A DNA stretch of 64,000 nucleotides from Angiostrongylus vasorum (GCA_018806985.1 JADANN010000468.1:3890072-3954071); one strand, 5' to 3'; counted from the first letter of the stretch, positions 1 through 14,500 are shown. Notes: a model not told the origin generated them from the sequence alone. Made by a program: numbers and translations.

Positions 1-22
1 TAATCGTTAGTTAAAAACTCAC

Positions 23-1534
23 CTTGTGTGGAAATAGACGAATTTTATTAGTGTTCGATGTACTTGAAGGATTTCTCAACACTCCCAAGCCAAATTGAAT
101 GAAAAGCAAAGCAATATGTTCCATAGTCAAGCGACAAAACCGAAAAAGCTCCTGAAAGCATACGTTTATTGTGGGAAGATGACCAAAAAGAAAACGAAGT
201 GTGGTGCAACTCACTGCTGTAAGCCACTTTTTTAAAACAAAAAGGCCGTACATGAGCCGTGGACCATAAGCGATGTTGTACCTATGAAAAACAGCAAAGA
301 AGAAGTTATGCCACTTCCAATTGCAACTTGTTCTATTTCTTTCAAAATAAGCGAGGGGCAATGAGGCCAAGATGAGGGATGGTGTTTTTAGGCACAGATT
401 AAAAACTCACCGTTGCACGAATTCGCATTTTTGACAAATTTCTGCGCAGAAGGCTTCGTAGTCATCAATATGATTCTGTACGTCCTTTTTAATTTCCAAA
501 GAGAAACGCTCAGCGAGTGGGTGGGTAGACGGTGTCATTGTGCCATCGCTGAGCAACTTATTTCTTTTGTAAAAACACAGCACATCCCACACTACCCATG
601 GGAAGCTCATACATGGAGAAGAAGGGCGGTAACGAGGCTCTTCCGCGTAGCACACCTTATACCTAAAAAGGCCGTAAAAATATTAATCTAGAATGAACAT
701 GATGTGTTTAACACACTTTGAAGCGGAACCTAAATGCAGTAAAACAAAAACAATTCTACGACTGACTGCATCCTGATCTGCCCAAAATTAGAGGGAATGT
801 TCAGTGGGAATTTTCGCCTAGTTCAACATCTACCAACGGTTACCATGATCACTTTTTTCTACACTCCCTAAAGTTTTCTGACCTAATCATTATCGTAGTA
901 GGCCTCAGCATGTTTCAGAATTCTACAGCTCCTTAACTAAAACAGTTGATAGAACGGTGAGTGTACATGGACCACCCACCACTGGCAATAGGGTCAGATC
1001 CAAGGTTATTTGCAGTGTTCCTATGGAAATTGATAATCACACTCAAGGAATGAAACGAACACCATGAGGGTGTTAAGGCTGGTGTCGACATTTTTATTAC
1101 TGCTCAAAATATAAAAACAGAATCAAAGTGTGTAACATTTCTTCTTCGGAATGAACAAACCACTGTAGTGCCTTCATTTCCATATCTTTATCACAACGTA
1201 GACTACATTTACCGGACGGATCACGCTGATAAACCGCCGATTCTCCTCCAAATTCCTCAAATTAATACCTCATAACCACAGAAGAAAGAAAACGTTCCCG
1301 TTGCGAATGCACTTGGTGGGACAAGAACGAAAACCGAACAACTGTAGTTGAACAAACCTCAAAAAAACATGCACGATACTGATGATATATTTTGGTGTAG
1401 CGAAGTTCAACAATCTTATCCGTATGGTAGAATGAGTAGTCATCCTTCTCCATGGTCGCTAGCCTTTTTAAGCTCACAATATGACCAGAGACGATTGATG
1501 CTTCGTCGCACACGCCATATTCATCAAGCAATTG
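23..1534 (-). CDS. RdRP C-terminal exons (five exons)
   Basis: The exons are 1358-1534, 1161-1255, 411-662, 215-281 and 23-151. The first reads [19 protein letters not shown] followed by [13 protein letters not shown], which fits the conserved block after the RdRP catalytic core. The second starts [12 protein letters not shown] and ends KALQW, joining across an intron to YKVCYAEEP in the third. That exon contains [10 protein letters not shown], a recognisable RdRP C-terminal motif. The fourth reads [19 protein letters not shown] and the fifth [17 protein letters not shown]. Donors such as GTGAGT at 405-410, 209-214 and 17-22 are clear. No stop codon is reached, so at least one more exon lies left of the window. 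Confidence 0.9.
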
Positions 1535-4500
1535 CTAAATTCAGTATTATGAACTCCTAACCATTTTGTTGTCTCATGTTTTTCTTTTTATGGGCGCGTG
1601 TGGCGCAGCAGTCGGAGGCGCTTTGCAATACACATGGGATCAATTCCCGCGCCCCTGGCCCACCAAGTCTTCCGTCCCTCCGGGGTCGGCAAATTGGTAC
1701 CAGAATTCTCTGGGAGGATAGCAGCACCGGCTCGATACATTAGTAAGCGACCGCTAGTCATGTAGACGCCATATATGCATTCAGTCACTTGCAAACGATG
1801 CTTAATGAAGTCGAATGCATGGCGCATCCCTAAAGGATTGATCAACGCCGAGAGCTTTACCATTTTTATCCATGTTGTTCTTTTTCATCTATAATTGCTT
1901 ACGCAGGAAACAAATGAAATAGTTTCACTCTTAGAAGCTAAACCAGTGCAGTTTGTTTATTCAGGAGGCCACATATTAAATACAAAAAACTTTAACATAT
2001 GCCATTATGCAGGTTGCTAAAAAGTAATATAAAGCTGAAGCAGTCGTCGTTGATAAACACCTGAGGAATGTGCTACGCATCACTAGAGGTCACTGAATGC
2101 ATGTTTGGTCTACATAATGACATGTGGTGGCCCATAGGTGCGTCATGTCAGTGCTGATAATGGGAATTTTGCAAAGCCCTTTCTAAAAGTTTCCCAAATT
2201 CCCAATTTCTTAAGCCTCTTGGTTACCGAGGAATTATCGGGAGTTACCAAAAAATCAGCATCATGCACTATGCAGGCCATATAAAGTCTAGTTTTTGATC
2301 ATCACTAACTGTTATTTCATTACTAATAGCCATGATGAAACATAGGTGTTGTATCGAATGGGTTACAAACAAACATTGAAACAGATTCAACACAGATTGC
2401 AAAGTGAACTTCCAAATGCTGACAGCGAAATGGTGGACTATCTCGCTAGATCGATAAAGTAATTGCTCCCCAATAATTCTGCAAAGCTCTGAAATCCTCA
2501 TTTACTTCAGCTATCAAAAACCAGTAATTTTCCATTGCAATCAGAGTAACCTTCCCAACGGTTTGCCGCCTCATAGTGGCTGGGAGGTGCTCCTAGATGT
2601 CGGGCTGTGATATACAGCGGAGGATTCATTCCCCTTCCATGGTCTCCCAAGCCAAGAAGGAGTACGGCGTTTCCATCAGAAGCCTAGCTAGGGATAAACC
2701 AATACCAGGATCCAACACCGTCCTGGGATCAAGCTAGTCGCATGGTGGCAAATCTCCCCCCGATCCACACGGGCGGCCCTCGGGACTCCGGGGAATCACG
2801 ACGGCTAAACCAGCAAATCTCCGGAGAATGGAACTTATGCTGAGGCCGGCACAACCAGTGAAAACGGGCCATTCAAGTATCTAACTAAGTGTAGAAAAAC
2901 GAGTATTGTTCACTGTAGTCATAATGACGCGTTTGAATGCTGGACAAGTTGTACCAAGTGTCTAACCAGTGAAAATTAAGTGCCATCTCAAGTGGGCAAT
3001 ATGGATTAATGCATGGTTTCAACTACATAAAATCAACCTGGATTCTAGCAGCATACTCGTCTCGTATGCGACGTACGTTTGCACGTTCCGAATCGTTACC
3101 TCCGAATGGATCAAAACCAGGTGGGCATAATATCTCATCAACATCATGCTCAAAAACACTCGTCGAGAGCTCACACATATCCAGAACTTCTTCCACTTTC
3201 TTCGCCTTTCTAGAATGATATGGCTACTATTGGAATTTTTAAAAAAAAACTGGCAGACACCCATGTCCTCACCTGTACAACTGTCCATTAAGTCGGCGAC
3301 TTCGATACATTGGTTTGACAACAGAAAACATGTAGTCTGGCACGACATCGCTTTGTTCATGGACAGTCAGAGGTTCAGCTGGTTCACCGCTTTTCGGGAA
3401 ATCCACCGCAATGGCGCATTTACGAGCAATTTCATTACAGACCTCGCTTAAATTCCTTTACTGAGAAGATGCTTAAACGAGCTGGTTATTAAAGAAAACC
3501 TTGGAACAACAGGAAAACCTTTTCGTAACAAAAAAAGGTCAATTCCTTAAGTCAATTGTTTATAAGCAGAATCAAAAAGCCTTCCATCGATAAAAATGGT
3601 GCATAGCGGTTTTCGCACTCCCTGGTTTCCTCATTGTGTGGATATGACCAAGAATTGTTTCGAAATGCAGCTTAGTTGCGTATGGATAATCCTATTGGAA
3701 TTCCATTTTTCTACGGTAATTCCACTATCTCATTGTTTTACGTCCAGAAACATAGGGTTTAAAGAGTGCCTTATTCATAAAGATTCATAGATTCTTCAGA
3801 CACTCTGGAATGTGATGCGTGTGTCAAGAATAATCCAAGTTCAGAACTAGAAAGTTGAGCTATTATGTGGTTAAACCTAATTAGGTCACTTAAAACCGGA
3901 TGTGGTGTTCCATTCCTGTAATCTTGAATCGCCTCACATATACTGACTGCCACATACTCATAGGTATACGTAGAACCGTATTGTCCGTAGAACAAACCGG
4001 GACGACGAAAACGTTCTAACAAGTTATACGGAAGAAAAAATCGAAAGTAGGGACAGTCTGAAAGCTGATGGACAGCGCTTTAAAAGATAGTAGTTAGCGC
4101 ATAGGTTCAAGATAACCTCGGCTGTCCTTTTCAATGCAATGACTGTTCCAACTGAACGTCAGGGGAACAGTCCACGTCGTACTTACAGTTGGTGAACTAT
4201 CGCAAGTATGTTGCCACGTGTAGCGCAGTGCTCGGAGGCGCCCTGGAATAAGCATGGGATCGATCCCAGCGTTCCAAACCCGTCAAGGATTCCATCCCCC
4301 CGAGGTCGGCAAATTGGTGCCAGAGTTGTCTAGGAGGGTAGCACGGCTGGGTCGATACATCAGTAAGCCACAGCGAGTCATTGTAAAGACCAGTTATGCG
4401 TTCAATCACCTCCAACGATGCTTAATAAAGTCGAATGGATGGCACATCCCTCAGAGATAGACCAACGCCGAGAGCTCTATCCTTTTATCCTTTATTTTCG

Positions 4501-7500
4501 ATAGGATTCTTAGTCTTTACAGATTCAGACGACGTTACTGCTGCTTTCCACTTAGGACCGCCAGTTTTTGGCTTTGTACAAAGCTGTGCAAGCTATAAGG
4601 TAAGTTTGTGGCTGTCTGCAGTTATACGACGTGTGCGACTCGCCGCTGGCGCATCTGCCTACGAGTTTGTGGGGACTACCCGCTTTTTGGAAACTTTCAC
4701 TTTGAGCTTCATTAGCACCACAGTGATGACAAATAGTGAACCAGATCTTCCATCCATATTGTTGATAATGATGCCATTCCAAAAGACAACGTAGTATGTA
4801 AAAAAAGCAATTTCCATTGTTTTCAGAATTCTTCTTGTGAGAAAATTTTTCACAAAGGCGATCGTACGATTTTGTTTAATGCACCAAGGAATCGGCTAAT
4901 TAGCCTAAGCAAAACTTCCCGTTGAGAACTATGCGGTTATATTCATCATGGTAGTCCATAATAGAAGTTCAACATTGCGATGAAGGACTCCTATATTTGT
5001 ATGATTAGACAGATAGTCTTCGTAGTATGATTAGCTCAGGTAAGTTAAGTCTCCATCACATTCCAGATTGTCTTCATTAAGAGTTTTCGGCTGGTGATAA
5101 CTTAATAGCAAGCATGATTATATTTTTTAGGGTTCAAATAAAACGCCCACGGGCGAATAGCACAGTGGTAGTGATGTCCATCATCACGAGCATGGTGCTA
5201 GTTCGATTCCGCTCCGGACCAACCAAGCCTCTAATCCCCCGGGATCAGGAAATTGGCACCGGACTTGTCTGGGAAAGAACACTCTATGCAGTCCAATTGG
5301 GAACGCTCCAGCCCGGCTATCTCAGGACTCTAGGAAGAATCGCTCGACCAGCATTCTACGGCATTCAAGATGAAATGGAAATCCTCCAGCTGCAACCGAA
5401 GCCGCACGTAAAACCTTAGAAGACCTTCGTGGACGATGTATGCGAGGAAACGAAATGGATGTGAGAAGTGCTGGGATCCGCACAGTAGACGTGAAGACGG
5501 ATCAAATAAAAAATCAAATAAAAAATAGAAATAAAGATAAATAAAACGCTTAGATCCCACTGCGTAGTAGTCATTTCCCAGCTTTACACAATGAATCCAG
5601 GACAACGTGGGGGAATATCAAGCTCATAAGTAGCTGAGAGACAGGCGAAACGAAGGACCCACATGGTATGGTAGTGAACGCGTTACTCCCCGAAAAGGAC
5701 AATAGCGCGTTCGTTCCCCATCGTAGACACCTGCGGTCCGGAGTTTTGCAAATATCTCAGCATCATTGAAGTTATATTTCGCAATATATACCTTGCCGTC
5801 AAAAAGAGTGGGCAGTAAATAATAAGTTGAAAAGTCAGATTCTTTTTTCAAGTGTCTTTAGGATGCCGGTAGAAACTGACAAGAAAACCATTGTTCCCAA
5901 TAATCAACAAACGAACTCACTCAAATAATCCTTTTCGATCAGCCAAAATGAGATGAGCATTACTCATCCTGCCGATAGAATCCTGTCTTAGATATTTAAG
6001 GAAGAAATCCACCATGTCATCGGTCTGAATAACAAATAGTGTTTACAAGCAAACAAAAAACCTAAATAGTGAAGAGGCATTCCGTAGGAGCCGTATCAAA
6101 GTCGTCAGGAGAACTCTTTGGGAACGTCATTGCTTCTTCGTTGTGGTCGAAGTAAATGTCCGGGTCAAATATTACCGAATATTCATCGCCATCTAGATCA
6201 CTTCCGGCCATTTCATCAGGATGAGGACGAGGACCATGTCTTGGGAAAACGACGACATCGAATAGGTGAGCTAGAGCTGGTTGATAGACAGCTGTGAACA
6301 TCCTAACATCTCCAGCCACATGACATGGGTTCTTCGTGATCATAACTGGACCTGTATAAATTTTCAATTTCCCATCAGCCTTCTTGACAGATACAGAATA
6401 TTGAATAAACACCTGTCCGTATTGTAACAGACCAGTCTCGTCGAAAACGCCATACATGGATCGACCAACCGAAGGCGGGAGAAAAATTTTAGCCTTACTT
6501 AGATGGTTGTTAATATTGTATCGATAAACAGAGACCAGAATTCGTCGTAAGAATGGCTCATTGGTGATGCAAATACCACACTCTCTGAGGCGAACAAAAT
6601 TAATGGGTAGATTCAGGCGGAGAGTGAGTTCGTCGGCGGCAACAGAATCATCCAGAAGCATAGCTCCAAGCTGCGACAATTCTGTTTCGAGGTAATAATG
6701 GACCTTAGCGCATAGCTTCTTATGGAGCCATTTACACTGCTTCTCTGTCACCTGGTCCAAAATTGTGATGAGTGGGCGGTTGAGGCACACCGCGGAAGGC
6801 ATGGAGTACTTGACAACCTCAATATCATAAGGAGTGAATATAATACTTTTTTAAGATCCAATAGTATTTAAGCACACCTACATGTCTATTCAAAGAAGAG
6901 GAAGAGTTGATCCCAGAGGATCACAAACGACAGCTAAAACATTCAAATTACATGCTGACATACCTCAAGAATATTGTTCTCTTGCTCATCACACCTTTCT
7001 TTGAATTTCATTTGGCTTTTTCTAAAAGATTTGTCCTCAGTTTAGCATTGGATACATAGTAGGAGATTTAGTATAACAGATTGAGATTCTGCAAGGAGGG
7101 TTACCTAAAGACAATTTTTGGGCCATTTTTCACTAAATCAAGGGACGGGTCAATTGCTAGCACGCCTTTGAAACCTTTGAAACGGACCTTAAAAGTGGAT
7201 AATTTTTTTTAGGGAATGCGAAATAATAATACAGCTATAAAAAAATGGTTCGAAGACAATTGTTGACCTGGTAGCAGCTGGGAACAATGTCTATCTGTAG
7301 AGCTAATGCAATACGTCGAGCAAGGGATGGAGCAACTCGGCCACATCCATCCGAAAAGCAATACGATTCACCAGTTTCGGGATGACCAGCTCCTCCCTCA
7401 ACGTCGTCCTGCACGGAGCATTCATCCGGTAAAATCGTCACCGTAGGCTGCAAACATAGTGGAACAGTTACGAAATATTGTCTGAAACAGACAGAAGAAT

Positions 7501-8541
7501 TCGAAGATGTCACACCTGAGCTTGCGTAAAACATTGACCCATTCTACTCATCAATTTCGGGACGTTCTTGGTACCACTAAAGTCGCCCATCCACTTTCGC
7601 ATGTCCTCAACAGTCATGGATACATCACCTGTTCGACAATTCAACGTCGGTGCATACATATAACAGCCGTGGTCACGCATCTGAAATACAACGAGGTGAA
7701 TACAATGTGAGAGTGAACTTCTACCAATTATAATTATAATAGTATAAACCTTTACAAATAAAAACCACTACAACACAAAATAGTGAAAGATGAAATCATG
7801 GCGATCGTCTAACTCACTGACAGATATATGGAAGAGCAAACCTGTGAATTACTCCAAGCCAGAAAGTGATAATGACGATTGTTAATTTGCAGGCCATGTG
7901 AAAGAGTTTTTTGCACAATATTGGCCACAATGGAAGATTGCTGGTCATAACATGGGCCTTGAACGAAATCCTTGACAATGAGTTTAGCACCAGAATCATC
8001 ACGAAAGACACAGCGCAGAGCGTTTTCCTCGCCGAAACGACGCACTACGCGATTCGTCATCATCACTTCTGGAGCCATAAACAGTGTTTTGAGCGGTGTC
8101 ACCATCACCTATAATTTGCACACCGTTTGCTAAGTTCCATGGTCACATCTACGTTCGTCTTTCATATTTCCTCCGCTGTATCTCAAAATGAGCGTGTAGC
8201 GTAGTGGTCGCAGGCGCCCTGCAATACACATGGACCGATTCCCGTGCTCCTGACCCAACAAGCCTTCAATCCCTCCGGGATCGGGAAATTGTTACCAGAC
8301 TTCTTTGGGAGGATAGCAGCACTGGCTCGGTACTCCGGTGGGCTACGACGGGTCATTGTAAAGGCCAGATATGCATTCAGTCACCTTCTACGATCCTTAG
8401 TGAGGTCGAATGCATGGCGTTTCCCTCAGGGATTGATCAACGCCGGGAGCTTCATGCTTTATCCTTTTTTTATATCTTAGTATACCAAAAACACCTCAGA
8501 AAAACGACTGGACAAGTTCATATCACCATATCTCCGAACGA

Positions 8542-8582
<41 letters not shown>

Positions 8583-11500
8583 TTTGAAACTGTCACGTCT
8601 TTAACTGAATAGCTTTAGTATTCACAGACACAGACCTTTCTTACAAGGACACAGTTTCGCGGCAATGACTTCCTCAAATCACGAACATCTCCGCATTGGC
8701 ATCGTTTTATTGCATTAACACGAACCGTGTACATCTGATGAAAGGCTCGCAGTAATTCCACCGTTCTTCGTTCATCTATAGCACACAACAAATTCTCTAG
8801 CGCTTCCTCGCAAGCGCGATTGCATTCTTTCATACACCAGCGAACGCGTTCAAAAAAGAGGTGGCTATCCATCAGCCCACCATCGGCTCCCCTCTTACAT
8901 TCGTCCAACAAAAGTTGGTCGGATACAGTGCATCCCCGGGAAACCAATGCCTTAGCTGCATAGTCAGCGCGAAAGGAACCGACATCTTTGACACTGACTT
9001 GTGGGGGAAGACCACGTCTTGTTGTGAACACAGAGCCGAAGTAAATTCTCGAACTTGAGCGCTGCATCAAACGTGAGATGATCGAAAACAGCTGATATGT
9101 TGGCTGTTCGTCTTCGTCCTCGTTTCGCTTCGGAAATGTCGCACGAAGAAATTGGCAATCAGCTAGCGCTTCGCTTGAGCAGCCACTCGATCGCAGGTCA
9201 CCTGGCCACTTAAGCACTCGAACCCATTCTTTGCACTGCTCCATATTTACAACAGGTCGAATTCCATTACGACACTGCTGTGAACGTGGCACAGCTTGCC
9301 AAACCTGAGGTGGGTACTTCAGTCGCAGATACAGAGTATTGTTGTGGGTATCACTGGTATCAGTAATAATCTGAGTTATAGCACCGTATGGTAAGCACAT
9401 TTTGTATGCAGCAAATCTGAGTCCATTCATTTTTTCCTCACGTTCACATAGTCGCACTGCAAAGAATAGCGTAAGATATCTTCTATCGTGTTCAAAATGA
9501 GCATATGACAAGAACGGTTGTCCTCCTGAGCGATCAAATGAGATGTTACCTCGTCGGAGAAAGGCGAAAAGAGATTAGATGAAAGAAACATGCCTGCCAC
9601 TTTCAATTGGGATGTGAGGTCATTCTGTTTCGTGAGATTGATTTCGCCATATCGCATACCATAACTTACGAAATAACTGTTCGAAACCTCATTGTAGTTT
9701 GTGATATAGTCGCCACGGACAAAGAATAATCCTGGATTTGGCATACTGCCGATAGCCATACTCGTTAGTGTTACGTTACTGTGTTGAGGCCTTCAAAAAC
9801 AATAAGCGGAAAAAATTCGTTCTATTTACGAAATTCAATAAAATTATTAGTTAGCAAACCTGTACTAAGTTTTACGTTGAAACCAAAACTCAGGTAAATA
9901 AATAGAACTGACCTAACTTCCCCAAAAACAGTTTTAATCACAGGGAACTCGGCCACAATCTGATCGTGGAAGCCTCCACCAAAGAAGTAACAAAGTTTTT
10001 GGATGAAGCGCACTAGCATGGTATCACTGGAATAGCATCTCTCATAAGACCGACTTTCTATAAACCTCGACATAGTAGTCGATAGACGCGCGGTAAATAT
10101 AGATGTTCTTACTATTGCTGTTGTCTTTGTTCAATGCCTGACTTTTCGGCGGCTTCGCTTTCCTCAGAGCCTTGATGTTGGAACACCGGTGTGTTGTTCA
10201 CGAGGAATGATGAGCACCCTTTTTCGCGGGTGGTTCAACGGCAATGCTCTGAGGAAGGCGAAGTCGCCTAAACGTCAGCGATTGAAGAAAGACAACAACA
10301 ATAATAAGGACATCTATACCAACCTCCCACGGATCTCCCTCATACGAGGGATCTCGAGCCGGTTAGTCGCGAGGCTGCGTGGCGCGTCCCCAGGTGGCGG
10401 ATAGGGGGTTAAACGCGGACCAAAAGCGACCTTTACTTTCCTGAGACGCAGGTGGATCCAGGGGATGGACTCCCCTGTTTCTCCTGCGTCGATTTGGCAT
10501 ACACTTTCTGTATTTACGAGGCGCATCCATGCATGCGTGTGTGGGTGCGTTCTGGCTTATGCGGACTATATTCTACGAGTCAATTTGGCCGAAAGTCTGC
10601 AATCAAGTGACAGGGAGTGTATGGGAGGCGGTTAGCAGTCGCCTCCTAACAAATAAGCTCCATGTCCACTCTGGGAGAGCCTGGCAAGCTACCTGTGAGT
10701 ATACCTAGCCCCATGTTCAGAGCCCAGCAAGTTATACGTGGGTATCAAGATGCTAAACACAATAAAAGAAACGGTCCTCATTCTCCTGACCCCTAAAGAG
10801 CCCCCAATTCGGCAGCGTTGGGTAGGACGAGTATGGAGAGCCTGCTAAAATCTCAGGGCCAATAGAACCTGCCTGGATTTCAAAGAACTAAAGTGACGAT
10901 CTGTACCTACAATGCACGTACACTTGCATCCGAGTCCTCGATAGAAGACTTGCTCATGCAAGCAAGAACGATAAGGTACTACGTCATCGGCCTGGCCGAG
11001 ACGAGACGACGCCACCCATTTAACGCCGTCTATGACACCGGAGAAGAACTGTTCTTCGGAACATGCGACAGTAGAGGAGTCGGCGGCGTCGGCGTTCTCG
11101 TCAACACGAGTTTGTCCATGAACGTCGATTGATTCGAACAACTAACAACCCGAATCGGACGTTTACGACTAAAAAGGTGTGGATCAATACCCGCTTTGAC
11201 AATCTTCGTCGTTTACACGCCCGCAATGAAAGAAATCACTCACGAATACTACTCAGATCTCTTCGATAGCCAGGTCCACCTTCCGTCATATGAAATAAGG
11301 GAGGATGGATATGCCTAACCACCGCTTCTAACTTCCGAAATCCAACGTGGCATTTCGTCGGTGAAAAATCGAACAGCACCAGGTCTAGACGGGATCAGAT
11401 CTGAACACATGAAGAACCTTCCACCAGTCCTCATAAACACACTGGCTCGGCTTCACTGTCAGAATGCGAGATTCCTATACAATGGAAGACCAACAAGACC

Positions 11501-14500
11501 GTGTTATTGTTCAAGAAGGGTGACCTACACGATATCGACAACTATCACCCAATCTGCTTTGCGGTCTGTTGTCTACAAACTTCACTCGAGTCATCCTAGA
11601 TAGGATTGGCAGAACACCAGACGAAGGGCAGCAATGTGAGCAAGCAGGGTTTCGAAAAGGATTTAGTACGATGGACCACATCCACACGATAACAAGACTC
11701 ATTGGAGTATCGCGAGGGTACAAAGACCGCTCTATCTCACTTTAATCGATTTACAGAAGGCGCTTGATTCAAATGAGATAGAAGCAGTCATGGAAGCCCT
11801 TGATACTCAGGGAGTTCCCACTCAGTACATAAAGATTCATCGTGAGCTGTACAAAAATTTCGCAACCAAGATATCACCATTCTACAACGATATTAACATT
11901 GACGTCAAAAGAGGGGTAAGCAAGGCGATGCCGTCTCGCCAAAATAATTTACCGCCACCTTCCAGAACGCTATGGGAACATTGGGATGGGATAATATGGG
12001 AGTGAAAATCGATGGTCGGCAGTTACACCATCTTCGCTTTGCTGATGACATGTCCTTATAACACCAAACATTAGCCATGCGGAATGTATGCTTGCCGACT
12101 CTGATAAAGCTTGTGGAAAGATTGGTCTTCAACTAAATCTCACAAAAACGATGTTCATGAAGAACGGATTGGTTTCGTATGTACCATTCACGCTCAACGG
12201 GACGAATATCTCCGAGTGCTCCAGTTATGTCTACCTAGGTCGGGAAATCAATATGATGAACGACTTAACTCCACAGCTGAGCAGCAGAAGGAAACGAGCG
12301 CTTGGGGAGCTTTCAAGAGCATCGAGGATGTAGTGAAGAGAACAAAGAACACCCGACTCCGTGCCCACCTTTTCGACTCAACGGTACTTCCTGCCCTAAC
12401 GTATGCCTCAGAAACTTTGGTCGCTGCGTAAGCAAGATGAAAGATTACTCAGCGTTATCGAAAGGACGATGCTAGAAGTATCCCGTTCCACACAAGTAAG
12501 GGATGGGATCCGAAGCCTTGACCTGCGTCAACGATCAAAAATCAAAGATGCCGTTCTGTACGTCAAACAGTCGAAGATAAAGTGGGCCGGACACGTAATG
12601 CGTATGAATGACAACCGATGGACAAGAGCCGTTAGTGATTGGATTCCTCGAGATGTCAAACGTAGTGCAGGAAGACCAACGACCCGATGGTCAGAGTTTT
12701 TCACGAAGAGCCTAGAAGAAAGATATGATGCTCGACGAGTCCTTAGAGCGATCAGAACCCACTGGGCTATACTTGCACGCGGCAGGGGAAAAATGGAAGA
12801 TTTACTGGCGCCCGCTCGAGTCACTCGATGATCAACGGGACTACAGGTGATACCAACCTCGCGTCGGCTAAAAAAATGGCAGTTCGTAAGAAAATATGAA
12901 CAATACCTCTCATAAATCGCAGAATGTAAGCTCAGATTAATACTCACTGCTCTTCATCAGCTATGGGAGCGATGACAATCTGGTAGCAGTACTCGCACGC
13001 CTGCTCTTCATAGTCGGCCCGAGGAATCGGTGACATACGTTTTAATACAAAATTAGTGCCTCCACTCTTCAAAATGAAGTTACAGCAGCATGGGAAAAAG
13101 TTACCCACAATAAATACTAGCGAAATACCTTAAGAATTATCCTTGATAAAATTTCTGTAGACAAGGCCGGTGGACCAATGTGATTTGGAACGACAAATTT
13201 CACGGTGAAATTAAGATCACCCCTTCTGAAAACAGAAATCAATTAGCTGCTACAGAATTTGTTAGAAGAGAAAAAGAAGAAAAAAAAACAGAAAAACAGC
13301 ACATCACATGTTAAGGATAGAAAAGTTAGAAGGGTGTGAACAGAAAAGTTACTACCTCCATTATCGCTCACTCACTTGGACACATGGCCCTGTTTCCATT
13401 GGTTGTGCGGACCCCAGCAAAATTTCCATTCCCTTGGAGTTTTGCTGGTTTAGCCGTTGTGGTTCCCTGAAGCCTCCAGGTCAGCCTAGCCAAAGTCTGC
13501 TCCCAGTCGTCACCATCACAGGAAGTTGCAGCGCTTGTGGATCAGAGGGAGATTTGCCACCATGGGACTAATTTGATACCAGGATGGTGGTGGATCCTGG
13601 TATTGGTTTTCATTCACCTCCCAATGGTCTACCGCCTCATCGTGGCTGGGAGGTGTTCCTGGTTGTCGGCCTGTGTTGTACAGCGGGGGGATACATCTCC
13701 TCAGCAGGATCTCCTCAGCTGAGGAGTCCAGCGTTTCCATCAGGAAGCCCAGCTAAGAGTAAACCAAAACCAATACCAGGAGCTAATACGGATCCATTAT
13801 CGTTTAAGATAAAGGAAATACTAACTGATGGTACGCTGTGGTTCTGGTAGCAGACGCATTGCAAACAAATGATCGTGTACTCAAACCATTCGACTCAGCA
13901 CTTTTTAGCAACGAATTTCTAACGTCTTGTGGTCCTGAAAGTGAAATATTTAAGACCATCCCGACTTCATGTCTGTCCAAAAATTGCTGTTGCATAAGTA
14001 CGACAGCAAAAACACAACCTTCATGCCATTGTCGAGGATCGACATCCAGAAATGAATCAGATTCGTCCGAGACAAGATCGGAAAGAGAAGGTGAATAAAG
14101 CACTGACGTTTTACTTAACGACGCTTAAATACTGTAACTAAGATATCTAATAGATAAATCCGTTCAACAATGACTACAGAAAGAAAGCGCTCTGAAACAA
14201 GGAAATGAGCCAATCTGACATGACGTCTGACTCTCCGCTACGGAATACTTACAATTAATTGGTGAGTAATTTACCTTCGCTCATAGACTCGTCTGGATAA
14301 CCCACACTCGCATCATCCAGACGTGAAGAATAGAGAACGGATTCTGATGATGAGTGATACGAAACTGAGGCGCTACTTGAGAGATCAGCCTATTGTTTTG
14401 AAAAGCATCAGTTAAAAAAGAACCAGATATAATCCGACAGTTACCCGAGTTCGATGCGCATGGAGATCATGGCCTTCCAGTGCATCCTCGTAGAGAGAAC

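Noticed and set aside
8204..8587. 127-codon frame over a SINE and TA repeats
   Set aside because: The same partial peptides recur at every SINE A copy, so this is a repeat shadow inside an RdRP intron.
9526..9659. Continuous coding through the open frame between RdRP exons
   Set aside because: The frame does not match the [13 protein letters not shown] frame. A GTATGC donor and CTCAG acceptor remove it and keep phase.
13822..13825. GTATTT donor for the RdRP exon 13826-14102
   Set aside because: It breaks the phase with exon 13129-13225. The overlapping GTTAGT donor keeps it.
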